34,452 nt of DNA from Novosphingobium sp. 18050 (GCF_902706195.1 NZ_CACSJO010000035.1:1-34452), one strand, 5' to 3'; numbered from the stretch's first letter, positions 21,449 to 29,750 are shown. Made by a program: numbers and translations. The notes: generated by a model from the sequence alone, not told the origin.

Positions 21449-23113
21449 TCAGCGCCGCTCGTTACGCAGGACGAACTCACGCGAGGCGCGCACCGGGACT
21501 TTCAGCCGGCACTCGACACCGCCGGGGTTGAACTTCAGGTCCACCTCGGACTTCAGTTCATGGGCGACGATTTTTTCGATCAGGTCGCGTCCGAAGCCGC
21601 GCTTTTTCGGCTCGATCACTGTCGGTCCGCCCTCTTCCCGCCAATGGATCTCAGCCAGTTCGGGAGACAGCAGCTCCCAGTTGACGTGGATGCGCCCTTC
21701 TATCGTGCTGAGCGCGCCATACTTGGCCGCATTCGTCGCCAGCTCGTGGATCGCCAGCCCCAGCGACATCGCATCGTTGGGAGCAAGCTTGATCGCCGGA
21801 CCGGACATCGCGACATGGCTCTCGTAGCCGTCCATGTAGGGCGCCAGTTCGGAACGGACGATGTCGCCGAGCGCGGCATTGCCCCAATCCGACTGGGAGA
21901 GCAGGTCATGCGTGGCGGAAAGCGCCCGGATGCGGGCGGTCAGGCTTTCCGTGAAATCGTCTATCCCGGTCGAGCGGCGCCGGGTCAGCGCGGCGATCGA
22001 CAGCACATTGGCGAGGGTGTTCTTGACCCGGTGGTTCAGTTCGCGCGTCAGCGAATTGCGGATCGAGGCCTGGCTGGTCAGCCATTCCAGCACGATCCGG
22101 TCCTCCGCCGCGCGCTTAGTGATGAGCCGCCCGATCGCCATGACCATCAGCGAGGCGATCGCCCCGAAGAACAGCGTGATGCGCGACAGGGTGGAGAGCA
22201 CGCCGGCCTTGCGGTCGCTGACCTCGACCACCCAGGACTGTCCGGCCACGTCGATCCGCCGCTCTATGCTGGGGCCGGAAACGCCGTCGGCGCGCTGTTC
22301 GGCCATCAGCGTTTCGGGCGCGACGTGGTCGTCGTAGATGGCAAGGTCGATGCTGTCGTTGCGATACAGTTCGCTGGCCGAGGTCAGGAACGCCTGCGCG
22401 CGAAACGGGCTGAACACGAAACCCTTGACCGCATGGCCCCTGCCCCGTTCCGCGAAAACCGGCATGTAGATGAGGAAGCCTGCCGCGCGCGGGCTGCCAC
22501 GATCCTGCACCAGCTGAAGCAGGCCCGTGGCAGCCGGCGCGCGGCGCTCCATCGCCCGTTCCATCGCCTTGCGGCGGGCGGGGTCGGAGAACATGTCGTA
22601 GGCCTGCGCCCGGCGATTGGGGAGTGACTGCGGCTGAAGGTAGACGATCGGAGTCACGATTTCCTGATCGGCTTCGGGGCGGGGGTCGATCATGAAATCG
22701 GGACGGCCGCCGGTGGTCTGCAGCGCGACCTCGAACGGCGCGATGCGGTCGGCCGGGATTACCGGCGCCCAGCCCATGCCCAGCGAACCGTACAGCGTGC
22801 CGTCGCCCTGCAGATCCTGCGAAAATTCGGAGAACTGTTCGTCCGAGACCTCGTCCTGCGTAGCGAACAGCGCGCTGCCCGCGCGCAGGAGCGCGATATT
22901 CTCGGTCACGCGCCGCTGCAGGGCAGAGGAGATTTCCGTGAGGTTGCGGTCCAGTTCGACCGCGCGGGTGACCTTGTCCGCCCGCTCGATGGCCATGACC
23001 GAAACCGCCGTGGTGATGCTCGCGATGAGGAAAAGCAGGAAGGGCCAGCCACGCGGATACTTGTGGAACCACGCCTGCTTCTGCACCCTGTCGAGCAGAG
23101 CCTGGTCAATCAC
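21449..23113 (-). CDS. CHASE-domain HWE sensor kinase of the stress locus (PhyP/Pak-type)
   Basis: The 554-residue protein has a transmembrane helix at about 24-42, a periplasmic CHASE domain (AQAYDMFSDPARRKAMERA, GFLIYMPVF, GFVFSPFRAQAF) and a second helix at about 311-331. The HWE/HisKA_2 module has His361 in RELNHRVKNTLANV, HELATNAAKYGALS and WREEGGPTV. The start is a GTG with AGGAAG 7 nt upstream. It is divergent from nepR-ecfG across a two-way EcfG promoter, the position of Sphingomonas PhyP, reported to act on PhyR as a negative regulator. Whether this protein is a net kinase or phosphatase cannot be told; its phosphoacceptor His is intact. Confidence 0.93.
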   Translation of the reverse strand: MIDQALLDRVQKQAWFHKYPRGWPFLLFLIASITTAVSVMAIERADKVTRAVELDRNLTEISSALQRRVTENIALLRAGSALFATQDEVSDEQFSEFSQDLQGDGTLYGSLGMGWAPVIPADRIAPFEVALQTTGGRPDFMIDPRPEADQEIVTPIVYLQPQSLPNRRAQAYDMFSDPARRKAMERAMERRAPAATGLLQLVQDRGSPRAAGFLIYMPVFAERGRGHAVKGFVFSPFRAQAFLTSASELYRNDSIDLAIYDDHVAPETLMAEQRADGVSGPSIERRIDVAGQSWVVEVSDRKAGVLSTLSRITLFFGAIASLMVMAIGRLITKRAAEDRIVLEWLTSQASIRNSLTRELNHRVKNTLANVLSIAALTRRRSTGIDDFTESLTARIRALSATHDLLSQSDWGNAALGDIVRSELAPYMDGYESHVAMSGPAIKLAPNDAMSLGLAIHELATNAAKYGALSTIEGRIHVNWELLSPELAEIHWREEGGPTVIEPKKRGFGRDLIEKIVAHELKSEVDLKFNPGGVECRLKVPVRASREFVLRNERR

Positions 23114-23214
23114 CCAGCAACTTCCTGTACTCCAGACCCTGCCACGTTATGGCGTCACTTACGGTCAAAAGTGATCGTAGCGAGAAACGTGCTATGCCAC
23201 AGATTATGCTCAGG

Positions 23215-23241
23215 GGAACCATGCTCAGCGTGGATTGTTCC
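23215..23241. promoter_or_regulatory. Two-way EcfG promoter: nepR-ecfG (plus) and HWE kinase (minus)
   Basis: GGAAC (23215-23219) and GTTCC (23237-23241) form an inverted pair 17 nt apart. The plus strand reads GGAAC, 16 nt, TGTT toward nepR-ecfG; the minus strand reads GGAAC, 16 nt, GGTT toward the kinase. Leaders would be about 140 and 100 nt. Confidence 0.6.
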
Positions 23242-23387
23242 AATGATCAAACGACGTCCATTCCGGCTTGCAGGAGGACGAAACCGAGCAGCGCCCGCCC
23301 ATGGTCACGATTGCCCAGGACGAGACAGCGCACCGGGCTTGACCGTACCCCGGTCTCGCAGCAAGTGTACTTCGTGAAAGGGAGTTC

Positions 23388-23576
23388 GTGTTGAGTCAGC
23401 CCAATGGACGTGGCGATCCCGGCAGGATGCCGGGCCTGCCGCCGGAAGTCCGCAGAGACGGTGAGCCCGGCTGGGCCGGGGGGTTGAGGAAGCTCTATAA
23501 CTCCGTGGTGGATGAACCGCTACCGGACAGCTTCAAGGATCTCCTGAAGAAGCTGGACGATCCGGGCGATGCCTGA
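23388..23576 (+). CDS. nepR: Anti-sigma factor NepR
   Basis: The 62-residue protein has the two NepR helices in GLRKLYNSVVDEPLPDSF followed by KDLLKKLD, with a disordered Gly/Pro-rich N-terminus. It holds EcfG inactive until phosphorylated PhyR sequesters it. AGGGAG precedes adjacent GTG (23388) and TTG (23391) codons; the TTG has the better spacing. Its stop overlaps the ecfG start by 8 nt (ATGCCTGA), keeping anti-sigma and sigma production coupled. Confidence 0.96.
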   Translation: MLSQPNGRGDPGRMPGLPPEVRRDGEPGWAGGLRKLYNSVVDEPLPDSFKDLLKKLDDPGDA

Positions 23577-24114
23577 GCGGATCAAGGCTTCCCCCGCCGA
23601 CGAGGGATTTCGCCTGGAACTGCTGTCAGTCCTGCCTCACCTCCGCGCATTTGCCCGCGGCCTGTCCGGCCGTGCCGATTTTGCCGACGACCTAGTACAG
23701 GAAGCCGCGATCAAGGCCTGGACCGCGCGGGAACGGTATCAGGCCGGCACCAATATGCGGGCCTGGACCTTCGCGATCCTGCGCAACCACTATCTCTCCG
23801 AACTGCGGCGCTCACGGCGCCAGACCGACCTCGACGAGGGCGTGGCCGAGCGTATGCTGGTGATGGAACCGGACCAGGAAGGCCCGCTGCATCTGGGCGA
23901 CATGGAAGTGGCCCTCCAGAAGCTCGCACCCGAACGGCGTGAGGCGGTGCTGCTGGTTGGCGCCTCGGGCTTCAGCTACGAGGAAGCCGCCGAGATCGCC
24001 GGCTGTCCGATCGGCACGATGAAAAGCCGCGTCGCTCGCGCCCGCGCCGATCTGGCCCGGATGCTGGAAGGCGAACTCGACGCGCTCGATATCAAGACGC
24101 GCAAGACGGGTTGA
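23569..24114 (+). CDS. ecfG: General stress ECF sigma factor EcfG
   Basis: The 181-residue protein has sigma region 2 (PHLRAFARGLSG, ADDLVQEAAIKAWTARERY, AGTNMRAWTFAILRNHY) and region 4 (FSYEEAAEIAGCPIGTMKSR). It follows nepR with an 8-nt overlap, the diagnostic arrangement. It would direct RNA polymerase to GGAAC-N16/17-CGTT promoters, of which several good examples lie in this window. Its 3' end overlaps the convergent MFS gene by 23 bp. A paralogue with an added C-terminal tail is at 18975-19658. Confidence 0.97.
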   Translation: MPERIKASPADEGFRLELLSVLPHLRAFARGLSGRADFADDLVQEAAIKAWTARERYQAGTNMRAWTFAILRNHYLSELRRSRRQTDLDEGVAERMLVMEPDQEGPLHLGDMEVALQKLAPERREAVLLVGASGFSYEEAAEIAGCPIGTMKSRVARARADLARMLEGELDALDIKTRKTG

Positions 24115-25276
24115 GTTCACCCTCTCCGCGCAGCCTGGGCAGTGCGTAAAGACACAGTACCGACACTACGTGAAAGACGAGCGCTGCACCTGCGACAGGC
24201 ACGGTGCCGCGCTCGATCCACGGCGAAACAAGCGCAGTGCCCACCGCCGCCGCCCCTAGCAGGAACAGGATGACGAGCGCGCTGCCCCGCGCGTCGTCGC
24301 CGTGGCTGGCCATCATCGCGCGGAAAAAGCCCGGCGGCCCGCGCAGGCCCAGCCCGGTATTGACCGGCACGAACAGCGCCGTGATCACCAATGCCGAAGT
24401 CCCGCCCGAAAGCGCATAGGCGAACTGCGCCAGCGCTGCGGCGGCTGCCATCCCTGTCCCGATGTTCAGCACCCGCTCCGCCCCCAGCCGCGCAACGAGG
24501 CCGGACGAGACATTGGCGGCAACGATGAACGTCGAGATGCCGCATAGCTGCATGACGATGAAATCGGCCAGCGTGCCCCCGTGGACACGCACGAAGACCG
24601 TGGGCATCCCGAAAACGAAGACCAGCAGCCCCCCCAGCACACATGCATGACTGACCGCATAGCGCATGAACACAGGATCCTTTACGAGCGCCGCGAAGCT
24701 GCCCCTGCCCCGCCGGCTCACTTGCGGAACGCCGCCGGTCAGCGCCAGCAGCGCGGCGACCACCACCGCGACGCCGGCCATCACCTCGAAGCTCAAGGTC
24801 CAGCCGCCCAGCGCGAGCAGTCCTGCCCCCGCGATCGGCGCCAATGCGGGGGCCAGCGATTCGATGCTGGCAAGGAAGCCGATGGCCCGGACTGCGCGGG
24901 TTTCGTCGAACATCGCCTTGACCACGCCCGGCGCGAAAACCGCAGGCCCGGCCGCGACCACGCCCTGCACCGCCCGCAGAACGATCAGCCCCTCGATACT
25001 GGTCGCCAACCCACATGCGAGCGAAAGCAGCGCGGTCGCCAGTAGCGAACCGATGAACAGCCGTGCGGTGGAAACCCGGTCTCCCAGCGCGCCGAAGCCG
25101 AGCAGGCCAAGGCACGATCCGCCGACGTAAGCCGCCAGCACCAGCTGCGCGCGCGAGGGATCTCCGCCCAGCGCCTCGGGCAGATGCGGCACTGCCGGCA
25201 GCACCAGATCGGTGCCCATAAGACCGACGATGGTTCCGCCCACCACCAGCCCCAGCGTGATCCACCCGCGATTCAC
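24092..25276 (-). CDS. MFS drug-efflux-type transporter, Bcr/CflA-like
   Basis: The 394-residue protein has about twelve hydrophobic helices. Helix 1 contains GTIVGLMGTDLVLPAVPHLP, the TDxxLPAxP pattern of Bcr/CflA drug exporters, and the loop after helix 2 contains GALGDRVSTARLF. The motif-C-like stretch in helix 5 (LAPALAPIAGAGLLALGGW) fits a drug:proton antiporter. The start is a GTG with GGGGGA 6 nt upstream. It is convergent with ecfG, overlapping by 23 bp, so strong ecfG transcription could interfere with it. The substrate is unknown. Confidence 0.9.
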   Translation of the reverse strand: MNRGWITLGLVVGGTIVGLMGTDLVLPAVPHLPEALGGDPSRAQLVLAAYVGGSCLGLLGFGALGDRVSTARLFIGSLLATALLSLACGLATSIEGLIVLRAVQGVVAAGPAVFAPGVVKAMFDETRAVRAIGFLASIESLAPALAPIAGAGLLALGGWTLSFEVMAGVAVVVAALLALTGGVPQVSRRGRGSFAALVKDPVFMRYAVSHACVLGGLLVFVFGMPTVFVRVHGGTLADFIVMQLCGISTFIVAANVSSGLVARLGAERVLNIGTGMAAAAALAQFAYALSGGTSALVITALFVPVNTGLGLRGPPGFFRAMMASHGDDARGSALVILFLLGAAAVGTALVSPWIERGTVPVAGAALVFHVVSVLCLYALPRLRGEGELNPSCAS

Positions 25277-25432
25277 GATCAGTCCCCCGTTGCAGAACGC
25301 GCCTCTTCGCAGGTGCGAAAGGAGGAGGTCAAGGCCGCGACGGCTTGATCATCCACGTCTGACCTTCCCGAGGGCAGGAAGCAAAACGGCGGCGCTCCCT
25401 TCCGGGTAACGGCGGATACGGCGGGATTCGGG

Positions 25433-25472
25433 CAAAACAAAACCCCCGCTTCCCTTGCCGGAAACGGGGGCT
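25433..25472 (-). terminator. Intrinsic terminator of sodB
   Basis: On the minus strand an 11-bp stem (CCCCCGTTTCC with GGAAGCGGGGG, one G-T pair) is followed by TTTTGTTTTG, 25 bp after the SOD stop. This is the clearest Rho-independent terminator in the window. Confidence 0.9.
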
Positions 25473-25497
25473 TCGCGATGCTGTAAGGCAGCAGGAC

Positions 25498-26100
25498 TTA
25501 CGCGGGGTAGGTCCAGGCCGTGCCGCGGTCGAAGTTGTCCGACGCGAACGTCCAGTTGATGAGGTTCTCAAGCACGGCCTTCACGTAGGCCGGGCGCTTG
25601 TTCATCTGGTCGATGTAGTAAGCGTGCTCCCACACGTCGATCGTGAGCAGCGGCACCACGTCGGTGGTCAGCGGGCAACCGGCGTCATGGGTCGAGATGA
25701 CCTTGAGCTTGCCGGCGTCGACGACGAGCCAGGCCCAGCCGCTAGCGAAGTGGTTGACCGCCTCGTTCGAGAGCGCTTCGAGGAGCGCATCCATCGAACC
25801 GAAATCGTTGGTGATGGCGGTGGCGAGGCTTTCGCTGGGCTCGGTCTTCTCGGGGCTCATCGAGCACCAGTAGAAGCCGTGGTTCCAGATCTGGGCCGCG
25901 TTGTTGAACTTGGGACCCGAAGCCGACTTGGTGATTTCCTCGACGGTCTTGCCGGCGTCGTCGGTGCCTTCGATCGCAGCGTTCAGCTTGTCGACGTAGG
26001 TCTTGTGGTGGGCGCCGTGGTGGATCTCAAGCGTCTTGGCGGAGATATGCGGTTCGAGTGCGTCCTGGGCATAGGGCAGCGGCATCAGGGCAATGGTCAT
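25498..26100 (-). CDS. sodB: Iron superoxide dismutase
   Basis: The start is the ATG at 26100 with AGGA 8 nt upstream; the longer frame is not SOD-like. The 200-residue protein has all four metal ligands: His27 (EIHHGAHHKTYV), His74 (IWNHGFYWCSM), Asp155 and His159 (DVWEHAYYIDQ). The sequence AAQIWNHGFYW favours the iron type. It converts superoxide to H2O2 and O2 in the cytoplasm. It is monocistronic, ending at a strong terminator. No EcfG promoter is visible upstream, so it is probably controlled differently from its stress-locus neighbours. Confidence 0.97.
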   Translation of the reverse strand: MTIALMPLPYAQDALEPHISAKTLEIHHGAHHKTYVDKLNAAIEGTDDAGKTVEEITKSASGPKFNNAAQIWNHGFYWCSMSPEKTEPSESLATAITNDFGSMDALLEALSNEAVNHFASGWAWLVVDAGKLKVISTHDAGCPLTTDVVPLLTIDVWEHAYYIDQMNKRPAYVKAVLENLINWTFASDNFDRGTAWTYPA

Positions 26101-26432
26101 GTCATGGTTCCTGTTCTCAGGGTGATCGAAAGCTTGGCTGCGCCGGCGGTGCCAGGGCACCAGACGCGGAAGAGAGGTCCGGCGCCTATTTCTGTCGTGC
26201 AGCGCAACAATTCAAGCGTGCAATAGTGGCATTTTGATTTCGCGGCGATTTTATCGTCCGCGGCGGTCATCCGGTGCCAGGCGCGCGCTTCTCAAAACAA
26301 AGATATGGCCTCAAATGAAAAAGAACGGCCGCAAACGAAAAAGGATGACGGGGTTACCGCCATCCTCTCCCGTTTCCGCCGGCACCCTGCAAGGGGGTCG
26401 GGCGCCAGTCGGTACGACCGTTTAATCGACCG
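26101..26432. other. Intergenic region upstream of sodB
   Basis: This 332-bp gap holds the sodB leader and an A/T-richer stretch around 26205-26260 that probably contains its promoter. The terminator of the neighbouring lipoprotein gene is at 26336-26366. I see no protein-like frame, tRNA or repeat. Confidence 0.6.
26336..26366 (-). terminator. Intrinsic terminator of the small lipoprotein gene
   Basis: On the minus strand AGGATGGCGG and CCGTCATCCT pair (one G-U) around a 5-nt loop and are followed by TTTTCG. It lies 67 bp after the lipoprotein stop at 26433. Confidence 0.75.
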
Positions 26433-26708
26433 TCAGTTCTGCTTGGAAGCGGCGTCCTTCATGGCGTCGGACTTGGCATCTCCGGCCTTCTTGACCGCGT
26501 CAGCCTGATTCTCGAGTGCTTCTGAAGGTGTGCCGCTGGTCATCCCGGCCTGATCTTCCATCATATCGGCTGCCGCGTCGGATTGTGCCTCGACGGCATC
26601 GGCGGCCTTTTCGGTGGCCTCCTGCTGCGGGCTGTTGCAGGCTGCAAGGCCCAGCGAAGCGGAAGCGATGGCGATCATTGCAAGACGCGGAGTAGTGATG
26701 GCTTTCAT
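26433..26708 (-). CDS. Small Ala-rich lipoprotein
   Basis: From the ATG at 26708 (AAGGA about 10 nt upstream) the protein has 91 residues. A lipoprotein signal ends at lipobox LAAC (SLGLAACNS). The mature part is an acidic, Ala/Asp/Met-rich helix with repeats such as EKAADAVEAQSDAAADMMED and ENQADAVKKAGDAKSDAMKD. It resembles small envelope lipoproteins of the entericidin/Lpp-like sort by composition only. It lies 100 bp downstream of the GlsB-like gene on the same strand and may share its stress promoter. Confidence 0.8.
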   Translation of the reverse strand: MKAITTPRLAMIAIASASLGLAACNSPQQEATEKAADAVEAQSDAAADMMEDQAGMTSGTPSEALENQADAVKKAGDAKSDAMKDAASKQN

Positions 26709-26807
26709 GGCGAGTAGTCCTTTCCCTCTGTTGTAATCATGGCACGTATCACAGGGAGGACGCGCCAGCCTCCGCGCGGGGCCGTTCACCGGCCCCGGCC
26801 GCGTGGC

Positions 26808-27077
26808 TTACCGAACCGAGCCGCGACGGAAGAGGTTGACGATCGCCAGCAGCACAACCGCACCCAGGAACGAAGCGAAGAGCGACATGATGTCGAACGC
26901 GCCGCTGGTAATGGGAGCGCCGCCGATGAGCGGAGTGATGATGAAACCGGCGATCAGGGCGCCGACGATGCCGACGACGATGTTCAGGAAGATGCCCTGC
27001 TGCGCATCGGTGCGCATCAGGATCGAAGCCAGCCAACCGATAATGCCGCCGACGATGAGGATGAGAAGAAGGGTCAT
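26808..27077 (-). CDS. GlsB/YeaQ/YmgE-family (transglycosylase-associated) membrane protein
   Basis: From the ATG at 27077 (GGAG 8 nt upstream) the protein has 89 residues and three hydrophobic helices: LLILIVGGIIGWLASILM, GIFLNIVVGIVGALIAGFII and SLFASFLGAVVLLAIVNLF. The GGIIGWLAS motif and length match the GlsB/YeaQ/YmgE stress-response membrane family. Despite the family label no transglycosylase activity is expected. A perfect EcfG promoter lies 36 bp upstream, which supports induction by general stress. Confidence 0.92.
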   Translation of the reverse strand: MTLLLILIVGGIIGWLASILMRTDAQQGIFLNIVVGIVGALIAGFIITPLIGGAPITSGAFDIMSLFASFLGAVVLLAIVNLFRRGSVR

Positions 27078-27112
27078 AGTACCGTCTCCGAATGGGTGTT
27101 GTTGATCCAGTA

Positions 27113-27137
27113 AACGGTCATCTTTCGTCATGGTTCC
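27113..27137 (-). promoter_or_regulatory. EcfG-type promoter of the GlsB-like gene
   Basis: On the minus strand GGAAC (27137-27133), exactly 16 nt, CGTT (27116-27113): a perfect match, 36 bp before the ATG at 27077. Confidence 0.8.
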
Positions 27138-27292
27138 GCAATCGCCTGAATCGCTTCGTCGCATCTGGCCGCGACCAAGCGCCTTTGCCGCATCGAAAAA
27201 TTCGAAAGTAGCGCGCAAGCACGCGCCCGCACGCGAGATAGATTGAAACATTCAAGGTGCTTTACAGGAGAAAGGGCACTCACGTCAGGGCG

Positions 27293-27308
27293 ATATACAC
27301 CGTCCTGT
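27293..27308. promoter_or_regulatory. Short dyad upstream of the FAD oxidoreductase operon
   Basis: ATACA and TGTAT flank a 6-nt spacer (CCGTCC), about 140 bp before the ATG. It could be a regulator-binding site. The arms are only 5 bp, so chance is a real alternative. Confidence 0.25.
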
Positions 27309-27444
27309 ATGACAAAACGGTTGAAACGGCAAAGGTGTCTAATTACAGTCAGCCTCGCAGCGCGATTCCCGACGAAGACCGGCGAACACCTGCCCTGCTG
27401 CCTCGAAAGCGATGCGGTACGGTCCACGCGGGAGAGGATGCCCA

Positions 27445-29142
27445 ATGCTCGAAAATATGCCGAAAGCCTGGGATATCGAAACAGACTTCGTCTCGATCGG
27501 ATCGGGAATCGCCGGCCTGTCCGCCGCCATCACCGCCCGCGAACAGGGTCTCGAAGCCATTGTGCTGGAGAAGGCTTCGCAAGTCGGGGGCGTCACCGCA
27601 CTGTCGATGGGCGAGGTCTGGGTGGCAGGCAATCACCACGCCGAGGACCTTGGCATCGAGGACAGCGCCGAAAGCGGCTTTCGCTATCTCCAGCGCCTTT
27701 CGATGGGCTATGGATCGGACCTCGCGATCCTCAACAAGGTGGTCCATGCCCGCGAGGCCCTGCGCTATTTCGAGGAGCGCATCGGCCTCAGGACCGAAGT
27801 GATCCGAGACTGTCCCGACTATTACTACGGCCACAGCAACGATTCCGTCGCCGAAGGGCGGATGCTGGAAGTCGCGCCCTTCCCCGCGGATACCCTGGGC
27901 GACTGGCAGGCAAAAACGCGCGTCTCGCCGCAGATGCCCTATGGCTTCACCCACCACGACATGTTCAGCGCCGGGGGCACCGCCAACATTGCCAAGTGGG
28001 ACTTCTCCCGCATGGCGGAGCGCCTGACCGCCGACGAACGGTGCCTGGGCCCGGGCCTCGCCGCCTATTTCGTCAAGGGTGCGCTCGACCGGGGGGTCAC
28101 GCTGATGACCGAAACCGGAGCCGAGGAACTGATCGCCGACGGCAACCGCGTGGTCGGCGTCCGCGCAGTCCACGAAGGACGCGATATCTTCGTGAAGGCG
28201 CGCAAGGGCGTACTCGTCGCGGTCTCCAGCTATGAGCGCAACCAGGACTACAACCGCACCCTCGGCCAGCAGCTCGATCTTGGCTCGATGGTGTTCTCAT
28301 CGGTCGACGGCGCCAACTTCCGCCTCACCGGACCGCTGGGCGCGCGGATTGCCAGGGTGCCGGATATCACTTCGCTGGGCTTCACTATCCCCGGCATGGA
28401 GGGTGAGGACGGCAGACCCTTGTGGAACAGCGCCCTGCCGGTGATCGGCCAGCCGCACACCATCGTCGTCAACCGCGCCGGAAAACGCTTCGGCAACGAA
28501 GCGTTTTACCGCAGCTTCTACTACACCATCGACCATATCGACGGTTCGACCCAGACCCACCCGAACTTCCCCTGCTGGGCCGTGATCGACAGCCAGGTCC
28601 GCGAAAAGTACCCGTTCGGCTCGATCATGCCCGGCTCCGACTGGCCGGAAGGACTGGGAGAGCAGGCCCCGACCTTGCGCGAACTGGCACTGAAGATCGG
28701 CGTCGACGCGGACGCGCTGCAGCAGACCGTCGCCACCTTCAACGAGCATGCCGTCAAAGGCGTCGACCCCGAGTTCGGACGCGGCACCCATCCGTGGAGC
28801 ACCTGGATGTGCGGCGACCCCTTCCACAAGCCCTGCCCCGTGCTCGGCGCGCTGGAGAAGGGTCCGTTCTATGCCGTCCAGCTGGACCGGATGGGCGGCA
28901 CTGCGATCGCCTCCTCGGGCATTCTCACCGACCTCGATGGACAGGCGCTCGACTGGAACGACGAGGCGATCCCCGGACTGTACGTGGCCGGCAATTCGCA
29001 GGCCCGCATGGAGACAGGTGCGGTGATGCAGTCGGGCATCTCGAACGCGCGGGGCATGACGTACGGCTGGCTTGCCGCGCAGCATGCCGCCGGAGCGCCC
29101 AGCACCCTGCTGGCGCGAGAGGTGGAGCGCATGGGCTTGTGA
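27445..29142 (+). CDS. FAD-dependent oxidoreductase, flavocytochrome c / ketosteroid-dehydrogenase-like
   Basis: From the ATG at 27445 (GGGAGAGG upstream) the protein has 565 residues. The FAD-binding Rossmann motif is SIGSGIAGLSAAITAREQG, ending in EKASQVGG. The C-terminal FAD segment is PGLYVAGNSQARMETG with SGISNARGMTYGWLAA. This is the FAD_binding_2 family, which includes fumarate reductase flavoproteins, 3-ketosteroid dehydrogenases and urocanate reductase-like enzymes. No heme-binding CXXCH or Tat signal is seen, so it is cytoplasmic. The adjacent SRPBCC gene suggests a hydrophobic or aromatic substrate, but the reaction cannot be assigned. Confidence 0.9.
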   Translation: MLENMPKAWDIETDFVSIGSGIAGLSAAITAREQGLEAIVLEKASQVGGVTALSMGEVWVAGNHHAEDLGIEDSAESGFRYLQRLSMGYGSDLAILNKVVHAREALRYFEERIGLRTEVIRDCPDYYYGHSNDSVAEGRMLEVAPFPADTLGDWQAKTRVSPQMPYGFTHHDMFSAGGTANIAKWDFSRMAERLTADERCLGPGLAAYFVKGALDRGVTLMTETGAEELIADGNRVVGVRAVHEGRDIFVKARKGVLVAVSSYERNQDYNRTLGQQLDLGSMVFSSVDGANFRLTGPLGARIARVPDITSLGFTIPGMEGEDGRPLWNSALPVIGQPHTIVVNRAGKRFGNEAFYRSFYYTIDHIDGSTQTHPNFPCWAVIDSQVREKYPFGSIMPGSDWPEGLGEQAPTLRELALKIGVDADALQQTVATFNEHAVKGVDPEFGRGTHPWSTWMCGDPFHKPCPVLGALEKGPFYAVQLDRMGGTAIASSGILTDLDGQALDWNDEAIPGLYVAGNSQARMETGAVMQSGISNARGMTYGWLAAQHAAGAPSTLLAREVERMGL

Positions 29143-29173
29143 TCGGGGCAGGCGTCGCAGCCGGGACAGGCTC

Positions 29174-29698
29174 ATGATCGAAACCACGCAGACCGTCACC
29201 ATCGCCGCGTCCCTCGGCGCGGCATGGGACTATGCCCGCGATGTCGAACGCTGGGCGGAGATCATGCCCGGCTACCAGTCATGCCAGATTGCGGATGAGG
29301 ACAACTCGCTCTGGATATTGAAGGTGGGCGTGGGCGGCCTCGTGCGCACGGTGAAAGTGGCGGTCCACGTCGAGCGCTGGGACGGGCCGGAACGGGTGGA
29401 CTTCACGTTCCGCCTCCAGGGCGATCCGGTCGAAGGCGCCGGCTCCTACCGTGCCAGGCCGGCGGATGGGGGCGGCACCGAGGTCGAACTGGCGGTGCAG
29501 GTGCATGGGTCCGGCCCGATGGCGCCGATGTGGGAAGCCATGGGTGCGCCCGTCCTCCCCCGCTTCGCCCGCAGCTTTGCCGAGGAACTGAAAAGCCGCA
29601 TCGAGGCGCTGGCCGGAACGGCGCCGACCCGGCCCGATCCGGCTCCCTCCCTGCTAAAGCGCTTCGCCGCATGGCTGAAACAGCTGCTGGGGCGGTGA
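29174..29698 (+). CDS. SRPBCC/START-like ligand-binding protein
   Basis: From the ATG at 29174 the protein has 174 residues. It begins ETTQTVTIAASLGAAWDYAR followed by DVERWAEIMPGYQ, the usual opening of SRPBCC (Bet v1-like/CoxG-like) proteins. Alternating strands (VDFTFRLQGDP, VELAVQVHGSG) and a C-terminal amphipathic helix (RFARSFAEELKSRIEAL) complete the pattern. Such proteins bind hydrophobic ligands or act as cyclases or assembly factors. It follows the FAD oxidoreductase by 31 bp, probably in one operon. The CoxG-like appearance raises a role in maturing an oxidoreductase as an alternative. Confidence 0.83.
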   Translation: MIETTQTVTIAASLGAAWDYARDVERWAEIMPGYQSCQIADEDNSLWILKVGVGGLVRTVKVAVHVERWDGPERVDFTFRLQGDPVEGAGSYRARPADGGGTEVELAVQVHGSGPMAPMWEAMGAPVLPRFARSFAEELKSRIEALAGTAPTRPDPAPSLLKRFAAWLKQLLGR

Positions 29699-29750
29699 CG
29701 AAACCAACCGCGCACTTCCCGGGTTGTCCCCTGCAAGGAGACCCGAAGAG

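Larger units (their letters stand above)
27078..27444. other. Divergent intergenic region, GlsB-like gene / FAD oxidoreductase
   Basis: This 367-bp gap contains the EcfG promoter of the GlsB-like gene on the left. The dyad ATACA-N6-TGTAT is at 27293-27308, and GGGAGAGG before the oxidoreductase ATG is on the right. Apparent frames crossing it lack an RBS and protein-like composition. Confidence 0.5.

Noticed and set aside
21560..22627. 355-codon plus-strand open frame
   Set aside because: Antisense to the CHASE-HWE kinase; Arg/His-rich and motif-free.
23301..23342. 13-codon open frame in the nepR leader
   Set aside because: AGGAGG at 23271 is too far upstream to serve the ATG at 23301, and the peptide has no leader-peptide feature.
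27243..28235. 330-codon frame overlapping the FAD oxidoreductase
   Set aside because: Out of frame with a well-supported flavoprotein; most of it is Arg/His-rich shadow sequence without an RBS.
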